Shown: positions 28,381 through 37,532, counted from the stretch's first letter. The stretch is 64,000 nucleotides of DNA from Nisaea denitrificans DSM 18348 (GCF_000426505.1 NZ_AUFM01000015.1:486726-550725); one strand, 5' to 3'. Numbers and translations: made by a program. Notes: generated by a model not told the origin, from the sequence alone.

Positions 28381-28989
28381 TCAGCCCGCGATGCGCCTGG
28401 TTAGATCCTTGGCGATGTCTTCCGGTGTGGTGTCGAAGCCGAAATGGCTGACATAGCGTCCGTTCGGTCCCATCAGGTAGGTGATGGTGGAATGATCCAT
28501 CAGATAGTCGCTGAATTCCTCGCTCTCGACCTTCTGGTAGAACACCCGGTAAGCCTTGGCGACTTCCGCGATCTGCTCCGGCGTGCCGGTCAGGTAATGG
28601 ATCTTGTCGTGGAAATGCTGGCTGTAATCGCCCAGCGCGGCGGCTGTGTCCCGTTTGGGGTCGATGGTGATGAAGACCGGCTCGACCTGGTCGGCCACCT
28701 TCGGATCCAGCATGTCGAGGGCCTGGGTCATCACCGTCAGCGTCGTCGGGCAGACATCCGGGCAGTAGGTGTAGCCGAAGAAGACCAGCATATAGCGGCC
28801 CTTGAGATCCTCGTTCGTCAATGTCGCCCCGGTCTCGTCGGTCAGGCTGAAGGGACCGCCTACAAGATCCGCCGCGCTCTGCTGTCCGGCGATCCGGCCG
28901 CCGCTGACGATCCAGTAGCCTGCGGCGATGGATCCTGCGAGGGCTAGGACGAGAAAGCCGACGAGGAAGAAGAAAGTCCGTTTCGACAT
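28381..28989 (-). CDS. SCO1/SenC copper chaperone
   Basis: A 202-residue membrane-anchored thioredoxin-fold protein. One N-terminal helix (VGFLVLALAGSIAAGYWIV) precedes the CPDVCP copper-binding cysteine motif and DHSTITYLMG with the third ligand His. It delivers copper to the CuA site of cytochrome c oxidase. In Rhodobacter, senC lies next to regB/regA; here it is about 6 kb from regB with other genes between. The start is ATG at 28989. Confidence 0.92.
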   Translation of the reverse strand: MSKRTFFFLVGFLVLALAGSIAAGYWIVSGGRIAGQQSAADLVGGPFSLTDETGATLTNEDLKGRYMLVFFGYTYCPDVCPTTLTVMTQALDMLDPKVADQVEPVFITIDPKRDTAAALGDYSQHFHDKIHYLTGTPEQIAEVAKAYRVFYQKVESEEFSDYLMDHSTITYLMGPNGRYVSHFGFDTTPEDIAKDLTRRIAG

Positions 28990-29046
28990 GTCAGATCCGG
29001 GCGTTGGTGGACAAATTGATCAGGACTATAGGTATAGGCCGTTGCC

Positions 29047-29715
29047 TCAGAATTGCGAGAGCGTCTCGCGCAATTGTGCCGCCTCGTCCGATGTGAAGCG
29101 GCGTTCTATCAGGATTTGCTTGGGAGAAGCGGCGGTGCGGTAAAACGCCTCATTCTTCTCTGGCTGGGTCTGGATCACCGCGCCGTCGAGGGCGCCGCCA
29201 CCGAACAGCCCCTTTGATTTCGAGAACGCAATGAAATCCGCGCCGAGAGAACCGGCGCTGGATGCGCCAACCCCGCCACCGATGGTGCCGACGGCGATGC
29301 TGGCATCCGCACCGAACTTCACCTGGTCGCTCATCAGCGAATTCAGGCCTTTCTCCGTCATCACCACCAGCAGGACCTGTTTGGCCTCGACACCGATCTG
29401 AAAGCCAATACTGCCCGCCGCCAGCGAGTAGAACGCGGGATCGCTCCAGTCGCCGGCACCCGTGCGGGCGAGCAGAACGCCCTCGCCGTATTCGCCGCCG
29501 ACCACGAAGCCGGCTTTCACCAGCTGGGGAATGATGAGCACGCCCTTTGACCGTTTCAGATAGTCGGCAACGGGGCCGACGACGTTCGGATCGCTGGTCA
29601 GATCGCGCAGCGTTGTCCCGGCCCGTTCCACCGTCATCGAGGCGTCTTCGGCTCGTGCCGTGGTTCCGAAAAGAGTCGTCGCGAAAAGGATCGCCGCAAG
29701 AAAACCGTACCGCAT
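29047..29715 (-). CDS. SYLF-domain (Ysc84/DUF500) secreted lipid-binding protein
   Basis: A 222-residue exported protein. ATG at 29715 has AGGAG 7 bases upstream and begins the signal peptide MRYGFLAAILFATTLFG, cleaved near ARAED. The core contains the SYLF-type features KRSKGVLIIPQLVKAGFVVG and YGEGVLLAR. Family members bind phosphoinositides or other lipids; the bacterial role is unclear. The upstream in-frame ATGs at 29730 and 29745 are rejected on ribosome-binding-site grounds. Confidence 0.82.
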   Translation of the reverse strand: MRYGFLAAILFATTLFGTTARAEDASMTVERAGTTLRDLTSDPNVVGPVADYLKRSKGVLIIPQLVKAGFVVGGEYGEGVLLARTGAGDWSDPAFYSLAAGSIGFQIGVEAKQVLLVVMTEKGLNSLMSDQVKFGADASIAVGTIGGGVGASSAGSLGADFIAFSKSKGLFGGGALDGAVIQTQPEKNEAFYRTAASPKQILIERRFTSDEAAQLRETLSQF

Positions 29716-29784
29716 GCCTGATCTCCTCATGGCTTTGCTCTGCATGGTGTCTGATAGATGGGGCTCGAAGCCCGCTTTGTTAGC

Positions 29785-30414
29785 TCAAAAACCGGCACTG
29801 ATGTTGAGTCCGCGTAGTCTCCAGGGGGATAACGCGCCAGTAGCCTCTTCGGTTCCCGCATGGTCGGCGAGGCAGAGAGAAAGCGGCGATATTTCCAGCG
29901 CCAGCGCGTTCTCCGGTGTCATCCCCAGGATTGTCGCGACAATGGCCCTGATCGAGCCGCCATGGCCGATCAGCACGATATCCTGTGCCGGATGGGTATT
30001 CGTCAGAATAGCAAAGGCGGCGGACACCCGCGCCGTCAGGTCGGCGAAACTTTCCCCGCCGGGAGGCCGGTTGCGGGCCGGGTTGTCCCAGAAGGCCGCA
30101 TAGTCCGCCGAACCCTCACGGCCCAGCGCATCATGGGTCGTTCCTTCCCACGCTCCGAAATCCTGCTCGGCGAAAGCGGCTTCTACAATCCGCTCTTGCG
30201 GTGTCCACCCGGCTGTTTCCAGCATGTCCGCAGTGTCGGTTGTGCGACGAAGCGGCGTGGTTATGAGGAGTGAGGATTGTGGAAGCTGAGCCGCAATCCG
30301 CTTCAGAAGTGCCGGGTCCTGGGGGATTGCAGGCACGTCCGTGCGCCCGTAGACGGTGCCTTTCTCGACCGCTGCCGGGGCGTGTCGGAGCAAATGCCAG
30401 CGGGTCGGATTCAC
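29785..30414 (-). CDS. cobC: Alpha-ribazole phosphatase, histidine phosphatase family
   Basis: A 209-residue protein with the RHG-type motif LLRHAPA near the N-terminus, the acidic EQDFGAWEG and the second catalytic His in IGHGGSIRA. It removes phosphate from alpha-ribazole-5'-phosphate or adenosylcobalamin-5'-phosphate in cobalamin loop assembly. It overlaps the cobS stop by 4 bp (ATGA at 30411-30414), so it is translationally coupled to cobS. The name cobC rests on that linkage. Confidence 0.82.
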   Translation of the reverse strand: MNPTRWHLLRHAPAAVEKGTVYGRTDVPAIPQDPALLKRIAAQLPQSSLLITTPLRRTTDTADMLETAGWTPQERIVEAAFAEQDFGAWEGTTHDALGREGSADYAAFWDNPARNRPPGGESFADLTARVSAAFAILTNTHPAQDIVLIGHGGSIRAIVATILGMTPENALALEISPLSLCLADHAGTEEATGALSPWRLRGLNISAGF

Positions 30415-31226
30415 GCGGGCCAGCCGAAACTAGCGGCGCCCGCCGGGAGCATGGTCAGAGCAATCAAGACAAAACATTCGACAATCTGCTCGCTGCCGCC
30501 GAGGACGTCGCCGGTATAGCCGCCGATCTGCCGCTTCGCGAGCAATGCTGTTGCGCCTCCGGCAAGCGCCGTGGCGGCAAGGGCGGCAATGAAGCCGGTG
30601 CCGGGCAGCAGGGAGAAGGACAGCAAGGTGCCGAGCGCGAGGCAGAGGCCTGTGGTGACCGGTTTTGCCCGGCCTGCGCCGCTGCCGAGGCCGGTCGCGG
30701 TGGCGGGCGCGAGGCAATAGGCGATCGGCAGGATTGCCGTCCGTCCCAGAACATGCGCTGCCGCGAGACCGAAGGCGGCAAGCCAGGGCGCGGCAATGGC
30801 GAGGTTGGCGAGGCAGGCGGCCTTTATGCCGGTGGCGATGACAAGGGCCAGCACGCCATAGGAGCCGACCCGGCTGTCCCGCATGATCTCGATCTTCCGC
30901 TCCTTCGTGCCGCCGCCGCCGAACCCGTCGGCCAGATCGGCGAGCCCGTCTTCATGCAACGCACCTGTCAGGAAGGCGGTGAGGACAAGGGCGATCAGGG
31001 CGGCCGCGAGCAGCGGAATTCCGGCATGGGCGCCGAGCCAGAGCGCCCCGCCGCCAAGCGCTCCGACCAGCAGTCCGACCAGCGGGAAGGCCCAACCGGT
31101 ATGCATCAGCGGCCGGTCGGCACGCGCGGGCGCCGGCACCGGTAGCCGGGTCAGGAACATCAGGGCATGGAGCAGATCGTCCACCCACCAGGGGCGCCAG
31201 ACCGAAGCCGGTTTTTTGCTCGCCAT
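30411..31226 (-). CDS. cobS: Adenosylcobinamide-GDP ribazoletransferase (cobalamin synthase)
   Basis: A 271-residue polytopic membrane enzyme joining AdoCbi-GDP and alpha-ribazole. The motif GALHEDGLADLADGFGGG carries metal-binding acids, and FLTRLPVPAPA near the N-terminus is typical. About six to seven hydrophobic segments follow. ATG at 31226. It is the first gene of the cobS-cobC operon and is divergent from cobT. Confidence 0.92.
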   Translation of the reverse strand: MASKKPASVWRPWWVDDLLHALMFLTRLPVPAPARADRPLMHTGWAFPLVGLLVGALGGGALWLGAHAGIPLLAAALIALVLTAFLTGALHEDGLADLADGFGGGGTKERKIEIMRDSRVGSYGVLALVIATGIKAACLANLAIAAPWLAAFGLAAAHVLGRTAILPIAYCLAPATATGLGSGAGRAKPVTTGLCLALGTLLSFSLLPGTGFIAALAATALAGGATALLAKRQIGGYTGDVLGGSEQIVECFVLIALTMLPAGAASFGWPA

Positions 31227-31282
31227 GACTGCCAGAACCCCGTTGTGCCGATCTGTTGCGCGGCGTCTCCAAGCGTCGCTCC

Positions 31283-31309
31283 CGGACTATGCGCCCGCTC
31301 GGACTATGC
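31283..31309. repeat. Tandem 10-bp direct repeat between cobS and cobT
   Basis: CGGACTATGC occurs at 31283-31292 and again at 31300-31309, at a 17-bp period, in the 144-bp divergent gap. It could be a regulator site for cobS or cobT or chance. No canonical cobalamin-riboswitch B12 box (GCCACTG) was seen nearby. Confidence 0.5.
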
Positions 31310-31370
31310 ATTGGCTCGGATCGCCTGTATAGGGGGCGGCATTCCAAAGAACAGTTCCCTGTGATGATCC

Positions 31371-32405
31371 ATGAGCGACGAACGTTTTTCGCCCGAGACT
31401 GCGACCTTCGACGAGATCCGTGGCCTGTTCCGCGCTCTGCCCCCGGCAGACCTCGAGGCGGGCACCGCGGCGGTCAGTCGCGAGGCGCAACTGACCAAAC
31501 CGTCCGGCTCCCTCGGCCGGCTTGAGGACCTGACCCGCTGGATGGCGGCCTGGCAGGGCAAGTACCCGCCGACCGTCGAGCATCCGCGGGTCTGTGTCTT
31601 CGCCGCCAATCACGGCGTGACGGCCAAGGGCGTTTCCGCCTATCCGGCCGATGTCACCGCGCAGATGGTGCAGAACTTCATTTCCGGCGGCGCCGCGGTA
31701 AACCAGCTGGCCCAGCTTTTTGATGCCGATCTCCGGGTCTACGAGATGGCGCTCGATCAGCCGACGGCGGACTTCACCGAAGAAGCGGCGATGGAAAATG
31801 GCGACTGCGCCAGAGCCATGGCCTACGGCATGATGGGTGTGGAGCCGGGCATCGACCTGCTCTGCCTCGGCGAGATGGGGATCGGCAACTCGACCTCTGC
31901 CGCTGCGATCTGCCACGCACTCTATGGCGGCACCGCTGAAGACTGGACCGGTCCCGGCACCGGTGTCACCGGCGATGCCTTCAGCGCAAAGGTAAAGGCG
32001 GTGGCCGATGGCGTCGCCTTGCACAAGGCGCGGACCGAGGACCCTCTGGAACTCTTTGCCGCCGTCGGCGGGCTTGAGCTTGCGGCAATCGCGGGTGCTG
32101 TGCTGGCTGCCCGCATGGCGCGGGTGCCGGTTCTGCTGGACGGTTATGCCTGTACGGCCGCCGCCGCTGTTCTGCATGCCGCCGATCCGCGCAGCATCGA
32201 GCATTGCCAGGTCGCCCATTGTTCCGCCGAGCCGGGTCACCGGCTGCTGCTGGAGAAGATCGGCAAGGAGCCGATCCTCGATCTCGGCATGCGGCTGGGT
32301 GAGGGCTCCGGCGCGGCGCTGGCCATCGGTATCCTGAAATCGGCGGTGGCCTGTCACACCGGCATGGCGACCTTCGCCGATGCCGGTGTCAGCGGCCCCG
32401 CCTGA
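31371..32405 (+). CDS. cobT: Nicotinate-nucleotide--dimethylbenzimidazole phosphoribosyltransferase
   Basis: A 344-residue enzyme activating the lower ligand of cobalamin to alpha-ribazole phosphate. Family features are TKPSGSLGRLEDL, FAANHGVTAKGVSAYP, LGEMGIGNSTSAAA and the C-terminal catalytic Glu in GEGSGAALAIGILKSA. The start is ATG at 31371. With cobS and cobC it completes the nucleotide-loop branch. The Nudix gene follows after 16 bp on the same strand. Confidence 0.94.
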   Translation: MSDERFSPETATFDEIRGLFRALPPADLEAGTAAVSREAQLTKPSGSLGRLEDLTRWMAAWQGKYPPTVEHPRVCVFAANHGVTAKGVSAYPADVTAQMVQNFISGGAAVNQLAQLFDADLRVYEMALDQPTADFTEEAAMENGDCARAMAYGMMGVEPGIDLLCLGEMGIGNSTSAAAICHALYGGTAEDWTGPGTGVTGDAFSAKVKAVADGVALHKARTEDPLELFAAVGGLELAAIAGAVLAARMARVPVLLDGYACTAAAAVLHAADPRSIEHCQVAHCSAEPGHRLLLEKIGKEPILDLGMRLGEGSGAALAIGILKSAVACHTGMATFADAGVSGPA

Positions 32406-32421
32406 CATTCCCGGAGCTCCC

Positions 32422-33030
32422 ATGCCGAAACCCTGGCGCGTGCTCGACAGCCGGATCGAATATAAAGACCGGTTCCTGGCCCACCGCATGGACAAATGCG
32501 AGACGCCGCACGGTCAGATCGTCGATCCCTACCATGTGATCGAGCTGCCCAACTGGGTGAACATGGTTGCCGTGACCGATGATCATCAGGTGCTGATGGT
32601 GCGGGAATACCGGCACGGTATCGGCGAGGTGGTGTTCGGACTGCCCAGCGGGACCGTCGATCCTGGCGAGACGGAGCCGATGGGCACGGCCAAGCGGGAG
32701 CTGCGTGAGGAGACCGGTGCCGAGGCTCCGCACTGGGTGCAGACGGGCCGGATGTATCCGAACGCTGCCGTGATGACGAATACCTGTTTCAGCTTTCTCG
32801 CGGTCGGTGCCCGCATCACCGGTGAGACTGCATTCGATGACGCCGAGGATATCGAGACCGTGCCGGTGCCAATCGAGGATCTCTACCGCCGGCTGCTGGC
32901 CCGCGATCTGACCATGACGGCAATGCATCTGGTCAACCTGCACGAATCCGGGCTCTACATCCTGACCTCGGGCGATCCGCTGGTGGCGGAACTGCGCGCG
33001 AAGCTGGCGCCGCTCTACTCGCCGACCTGA
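32422..33030 (+). CDS. Nudix hydrolase, ADP-ribose pyrophosphatase-like
   Basis: A 202-residue Nudix protein. The box is read as GTVDPGETEP followed by RELREETGA; it is one residue longer than the canonical GX5EX7REUXEEXGU spacing. The preceding ELPNWVNMVAVTDD and REYRHGIGEVVFGLPSG segments resemble ADP-ribose/ADP-sugar pyrophosphatases. ATG at 32422 has CGGAG 6 bases upstream; the frame is open further back into cobT. It probably forms an operon with cobT but has no fixed link to cobalamin. Confidence 0.8.
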   Translation: MPKPWRVLDSRIEYKDRFLAHRMDKCETPHGQIVDPYHVIELPNWVNMVAVTDDHQVLMVREYRHGIGEVVFGLPSGTVDPGETEPMGTAKRELREETGAEAPHWVQTGRMYPNAAVMTNTCFSFLAVGARITGETAFDDAEDIETVPVPIEDLYRRLLARDLTMTAMHLVNLHESGLYILTSGDPLVAELRAKLAPLYSPT

Positions 33031-33031
33031 C

Positions 33032-33865
33032 CTATTCGCCAACCTGAAGCAGGCGGCCTTCCTTGCGGGCACTGCGGTAGGCCAGCCAGAAGACGCCAGC
33101 GCCGATGATGAAATAGACCACATTCAGCATCATGGCGCCGGCCAGCAGGTCAAGCCGGAACGTGCCGTCGAACAGCACCGCGCGCATGCCTTCGAAGACA
33201 TAGGCGGACGGTGTCGCCCAGGCGACCATCTGCAGCCACTCGGGCATTACCGAGACCGGGTAATAGACAGCGGAAATCGGCGCGAAGGCGAAGACCAGCA
33301 CCCAGGCGAGGCTTTCGGCGCCAAGTCCGAAACGCAGGATGATGCCGATCACCGCCAAGGCGATGCCCCAGGCCATGAAGAACAGGCAGGCCATGAAGGC
33401 GAATAGCGGCAGGCCGATCGAGAAAATCGAGAAATCGTAGAAAACGATGGCCAGCAGCGCCGGCGGCAGGGCACCGATCAGCGTGCGCACCAGGCTCATC
33501 ACCATCAGTGTGATGACGAATTCATGCGGCCGGAGCGGGCTGACGAACAGATGGCCGAGATTGCGCGACCACATCTCTTCCAGGAAGCAGAGCGAGAAAC
33601 CCATCTGGCCCCGGAACAGGATGTCCCAGAGCAACACGCCCGCCAGCAGCACCCCGGCGGCCTGCGCAACCCAGCTCGACTGGTCGAGGAAGAATTTTGT
33701 GACGAAACCCCACTGGATCATCTGCATGGTCGGCCAGTAGGCCATTTCCAGCAGACGGGGCCAGGATCCGCGCATCAGGTAGAAGTACCGGAGTACCATT
33801 GCCCAAATGCGGCCTGCGTTGAACAGGGACGCCGGCGGCGGGGTGAAATCGAGATCCGCGCTCAT
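33032..33865 (-). CDS. ABC-2 type exporter permease
   Basis: A 277-residue membrane protein with about six helices of the ABC-2 permease type. It has the family pattern with an amphipathic N-terminal segment and the SPLRPHEFVITLMVMSLVRT stretch. It overlaps the ATPase gene by 4 bp (ATGA at 33862-33865), showing translational coupling. The substrate is unknown. Confidence 0.85.
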   Translation of the reverse strand: MSADLDFTPPPASLFNAGRIWAMVLRYFYLMRGSWPRLLEMAYWPTMQMIQWGFVTKFFLDQSSWVAQAAGVLLAGVLLWDILFRGQMGFSLCFLEEMWSRNLGHLFVSPLRPHEFVITLMVMSLVRTLIGALPPALLAIVFYDFSIFSIGLPLFAFMACLFFMAWGIALAVIGIILRFGLGAESLAWVLVFAFAPISAVYYPVSVMPEWLQMVAWATPSAYVFEGMRAVLFDGTFRLDLLAGAMMLNVVYFIIGAGVFWLAYRSARKEGRLLQVGE

Positions 33866-34635
33866 GTCGTGCCCCGATCTTCACCATCGCCGTTATCCGC
33901 CGCAACGCCGGTCTGGCGCGCGACGTCGAGAAAGACTTCATCCATGGTCCGACGTCCGTATTTCGACAGCAGCTCCGACGGGCTGCCCCGGTCGACGATC
34001 GTGCCCTGACGCATCATCAGCACGTCGCTGCAAAGCCGTTCGACTTCCTGCATGTTGTGCGATGCGAGCAGGACGGTGGCGCCGGTGTCGCGCTGATAAT
34101 TTTCCAGATATCCCCGGATCCAGTCGGCGGTGTCCGGGTCGAGCGAGGCGGTCGGCTCGTCCAGCAGCAGCACGCGCGGTTTGTTGATCAACGCCTTGGC
34201 GAGAGCCACACGGGTTTTCTGCCCGGCCGAGAGCTTGCCCGACGGCCGGTTCATGAAGTCTGTCATGTGAAGCTGTTCAGCCAGCTCGGCAATGCGCGCC
34301 TTCGGCTCCGGGACCGAATAGAGCCCGGCATAGATCCGCATATTCTCCCGAACGGTCAGCCGGTGCGGCAAGTCGACATAGGGCGATGAGAAATTCATGT
34401 AAGGCAGGGCCCGGTAGCGGTCCTTTGCCATGTCACAGCCAAGAATCGAGACGCCGCCGCTGCTCGGCTCCAGCAGGCCCAGCATCATCGTGATTGTGGT
34501 CGTCTTCCCGGCCCCGTTGCCGCCGAGCAGGCCGACGGTGACCCCGGCAGGGACCGAAAAGCTGACCCCGCGCACGGCGTGAACGTCGCCGTAGCGTTTC
34601 TCCAGGTCTCGAACCTCGATGACCGTCTTGCTCAT
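33862..34635 (-). CDS. ABC exporter ATP-binding protein
   Basis: A 257-residue ATPase with Walker A GGNGAGKTT, signature LSAGQKTRVALAKAL and Walker B VLLLDEPTASLDPDTADW. The later His is in VLLASHNMQEVERL. It is the first gene of a two-gene ABC-2 exporter operon with the permease downstream. It is divergent from regB with 141 bp between starts. NodI-like or drug/lipid exporters are the closest types by architecture. Confidence 0.88.
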   Translation of the reverse strand: MSKTVIEVRDLEKRYGDVHAVRGVSFSVPAGVTVGLLGGNGAGKTTTITMMLGLLEPSSGGVSILGCDMAKDRYRALPYMNFSSPYVDLPHRLTVRENMRIYAGLYSVPEPKARIAELAEQLHMTDFMNRPSGKLSAGQKTRVALAKALINKPRVLLLDEPTASLDPDTADWIRGYLENYQRDTGATVLLASHNMQEVERLCSDVLMMRQGTIVDRGSPSELLSKYGRRTMDEVFLDVARQTGVAADNGDGEDRGTT

Positions 34636-34776
34636 GGAACCGTACTCGTGGGGGGTGGTCGGATGTGCCTAAATCGGCGTCGCGACCTTAGCCCGAGCCG
34701 TGCTACTGGACAATGATGCAATCAAGAGTTTGGGCGCCAGAGGGCGCGGTACACGAAACGACGAAGGTGGCATCAG

Positions 34777-36108
34777 GTGGCTGAACAGCGAAACAGCGCC
34801 GGAGATTTCGCCGATCGCTTCGGGCTTGGCCCGGCGGGCGCGCGGACCCTGACGACGATCCGTTGGGTGGCGCTGATGGGGCAGCTCATCAGTCTGCTCG
34901 TCGTGCATTACGGTCTCGGCTTCCCGTTACCACTGGAAATCACGCTTGGGATCGTGGCGGCTGGTGCGCTCTACAATCTCGCCATCGAGGGGGTGCGGCA
35001 GGCCGGCCGTGCGCAAACAACCCGAGCGGCGGCCTTCGGGCTCGCTTTCGACATCGCCCAGCTCGGCTATCTGCTGTACTGGACCGGCGGGCTGGAAAAC
35101 CCGTTCGCGCTGATGCTGATCGCGCCCGTTACCGTCTCCGCCACCATTCTCTCCGGCGCGGCGACTGTCTGGCTGAGTTTCCTCGCGCTTGTGTCCGCTT
35201 CGGTGCTGGCCGTGGTGCATCAGCCGCTGCCCTGGCCCCGTGAAGGGCTGGAATTACCGAACGTCTACGTGTTCGGCCTGTGGATGGCGATTGTCATCAC
35301 CACCTTGTTCATCGCCGGATACACCTACCGGGTCAGCCGGGATGCGCGGCGCATGTCGGACGCATTGGGCGCGACACGGCTGGCCTTGTCGCGTGAGCAG
35401 CAGCTCTCGGCCCTCGGCGGCCTGGCGGCGGCGGCGGCGCATGAACTCGGCACGCCGCTCAGCACCATTGCGGTTGTCGCCCGCGAGTTGCGGAAGGACC
35501 TGCCGGAAGGCAGCGAATGGGTCGAGGATGTTGACCTGCTGCTGAGCGAAACAGCGCGGTGCCGCGACATCCTGACCCAGCTTTCCCGTCAACCTGATCA
35601 GGAAACGATGGGTCCGTTCAAGTCCATGCCCTTCAGCGCCATGGTCGAAGCCGCAGCAGCGCCGCATCAACGGGACGAGATTGTTGTCATCATTGAGCAG
35701 CACGGACCGGACGGCGCGCTGGATCTCGCAGCAGGTGAAGGGACGGCACTAACGGATCAGCCGCGGGTGGTTCTGACACCGGAGATGAACCAGGGCATCG
35801 GCACGCTGGTCCAGAACGCGGTGCAGTTTGCGTCGGAAACCGTGGAAATCACGGTCTATTGGGATGAGGCGACAGCGTCGGTCATCATTGAGGATGACGG
35901 GCCCGGATTTGCGTCCCTGGTACTGGACCGGCTGGGCGAGCCCTATGTCTCCAGCCGGGCCGGCAAGGACGGCCATATGGGCCTTGGTATCTTCATTGCA
36001 AAGACCCTGCTTGAGCGTGGCGGGGCATCGCTCTCTTTCTCCAATCGTGCCGAAGGTGGCGCCCGGGTGACGGTGCAATGGCGCCGCAGCGATCTGGAAG
36101 CGGCGTGA
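34777..36108 (+). CDS. regB: Redox sensor histidine kinase RegB/PrrB/ActS
   Basis: A 443-residue kinase. About six N-terminal helices include GGLENPF, the conserved heptapeptide of the ubiquinone-sensing loop in RegB. The H-box HELGTPLSTIA contains the phosphorylated His222. Cys262 in RCRDILTQL corresponds in place to the redox-active RegB cysteine. The C-terminal HATPase has the N box QNAVQFAS and G boxes DDGPGF and GLGIFIAKTLLERGG. The start is GTG with GAAGG upstream. It pairs with the downstream regA gene. Confidence 0.93.
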   Translation: MAEQRNSAGDFADRFGLGPAGARTLTTIRWVALMGQLISLLVVHYGLGFPLPLEITLGIVAAGALYNLAIEGVRQAGRAQTTRAAAFGLAFDIAQLGYLLYWTGGLENPFALMLIAPVTVSATILSGAATVWLSFLALVSASVLAVVHQPLPWPREGLELPNVYVFGLWMAIVITTLFIAGYTYRVSRDARRMSDALGATRLALSREQQLSALGGLAAAAAHELGTPLSTIAVVARELRKDLPEGSEWVEDVDLLLSETARCRDILTQLSRQPDQETMGPFKSMPFSAMVEAAAAPHQRDEIVVIIEQHGPDGALDLAAGEGTALTDQPRVVLTPEMNQGIGTLVQNAVQFASETVEITVYWDEATASVIIEDDGPGFASLVLDRLGEPYVSSRAGKDGHMGLGIFIAKTLLERGGASLSFSNRAEGGARVTVQWRRSDLEAA

Positions 36109-36185
36109 GCACAACTTGACCGAGAGCAGATTTCCCAGCATAAGCCAGCTGGCTACAGACCGGCCCCGAAAGGCGGAGGTACTTG

Positions 36186-36740
36186 GTGACAGACGATCAG
36201 AATTCAGGTGACGAACTCCCCAAGCTTCTGGTGCTCGACGATGACGAGCCGTTTCGCAACCGGCTTGTCCGGGCGATGGAAAAGCGCGGCTTCGCCGTGA
36301 CCAGCGCAAGTTCGGTCGCCGAGGGCTTGAAAGCGGTACGTGACGATGCGCCGTCCCATGCGGTGCTCGACATGCGGCTGACGGATGGCAGCGGGCTCGA
36401 TGTAGTTGCCGCCTTGCGGGAAGCCAATCCCGATGCCCGCATTATCATGCTGACCGGCTACGGTAATATCGCCACCGCCGTCGCCGCCGTGAAAGCGGGC
36501 GCGGTGGATTATCTGCCGAAACCGGCCGATGCCGATGCCATCGCCGCCGCCTTGCTGGATCACGAAGAGGCCCTGCCGCCGCCGCCGGACAATCCGATGT
36601 CGGCCGATCGGGTGCGCTGGGAACATATTCAGCGGGTCTTCGAGCAATGCGGCCGTAATGTCTCGGAAACGGCGCGCCGTCTGCGCATGCACCGCCGGAC
36701 CCTGCAGCGAATCCTGAACAAGCACGCACCGCGCGGTTAG
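36186..36740 (+). CDS. regA: Redox response regulator RegA/PrrA/ActR
   Basis: A 184-residue two-domain regulator. The receiver has LDDDEPF and the phosphoacceptor Asp62 in LDMRLTDGS, and KPADAD marks the Lys loop. The C-terminal Fis-type helix-turn-helix HRRTLQRILNKHAPRG is nearly diagnostic for RegA. GTG at 36186 is chosen over TTG at 36183 because GGAGG is 7 bases upstream of it. It is 77 bp after regB. Targets in this organism are expected to include respiratory or photosynthetic genes, but cannot be read here. Confidence 0.94.
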   Translation: MTDDQNSGDELPKLLVLDDDEPFRNRLVRAMEKRGFAVTSASSVAEGLKAVRDDAPSHAVLDMRLTDGSGLDVVAALREANPDARIIMLTGYGNIATAVAAVKAGAVDYLPKPADADAIAAALLDHEEALPPPPDNPMSADRVRWEHIQRVFEQCGRNVSETARRLRMHRRTLQRILNKHAPRG

Positions 36741-36758
36741 TCGCCGGGGAATGTGAGG

Positions 36759-37532
36759 TCAGTGAATGTGGCTTCCGCCGTTAACGTCAAGGGTGGCGCC
36801 GGTCACATAGGCTGACAGATCGGACGCCAGGTAAAGGCAGGCGCCGGCTATGTCGGATGGCTGTCCGGCGCGTTTCAGGGGGATTGCCGAGACGATCTCT
36901 TTGAACATCTCCGGTGTGACGTTCCCGTCGAGCATTCCGGTTTCGACCATGGACGGACAGACAACATTGGCCCGGATCCCGGAGGGACCGAATTCCCGGG
37001 CAATGGATTTTGTCAGGCTGATCACGCCTCCCTTGGACGCGGCATAGTGCGCGCCCCCGACCAGCCCGCCGCCACGCTGCGCCGCCACTGAGGCGAGGTT
37101 GACGATCGATCCGCTTCCCTGATCCGCCAGAACCTCCAGAACACTGCTGCAGATGTTGAAGGTGCCCTTCAGGTTGACGTTCAGAATGTCATCATAGTCA
37201 GCCTCGGTGATCGATTTCATAGACTGGGATTTCACGATGCCGGCGCAATTCACCAGGCAATCGATGGTTCCGAATTGCGTGACGATACTTTCGATGGCCT
37301 GTTTGCATTCCTCGGCGCTGCGGATATCGCATCTGGCGCCCCAGATGCGCGCGGGAGATCCGATGCGCGTGGAGATACGCGCACTGATTTCGGCCAGCGC
37401 ATCGTCGTTCATGGCGATGTCGGGAACGGCCAGCCTGGCGCCATGAGCGGCGAATAGCTCCGCGGTTGCGTAACCGATGCTTCTCGGTGACGCGGCGCCG
37501 GTAATCACGCAGACCTTGTCTTTCAGCAGCAT
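36759..37532 (-). CDS. Short-chain dehydrogenase/reductase
   Basis: A 257-residue SDR oxidoreductase. The nucleotide site is TGAASPRSIGYATAELF, a variant of TGxxxGxG. The active site is NLASVAAQRGGG followed by HYAASKGGV with the YxxxK pair. ATG at 37532 has AGGAAG upstream; the frame continues further 5' without a better site. It is downstream of the CoA-transferase and hydratase genes on the same strand, so it may oxidise a hydroxyacyl intermediate. Substrate unknown. Confidence 0.85.
   Translation of the reverse strand: MLLKDKVCVITGAASPRSIGYATAELFAAHGARLAVPDIAMNDDALAEISARISTRIGSPARIWGARCDIRSAEECKQAIESIVTQFGTIDCLVNCAGIVKSQSMKSITEADYDDILNVNLKGTFNICSSVLEVLADQGSGSIVNLASVAAQRGGGLVGGAHYAASKGGVISLTKSIAREFGPSGIRANVVCPSMVETGMLDGNVTPEMFKEIVSAIPLKRAGQPSDIAGACLYLASDLSAYVTGATLDVNGGSHIH

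Noticed and set aside
31227..31370. Cobalamin riboswitch upstream of cobT
   Set aside because: No B12-box or matching secondary structure could be seen by eye; a covariance search would be decisive.
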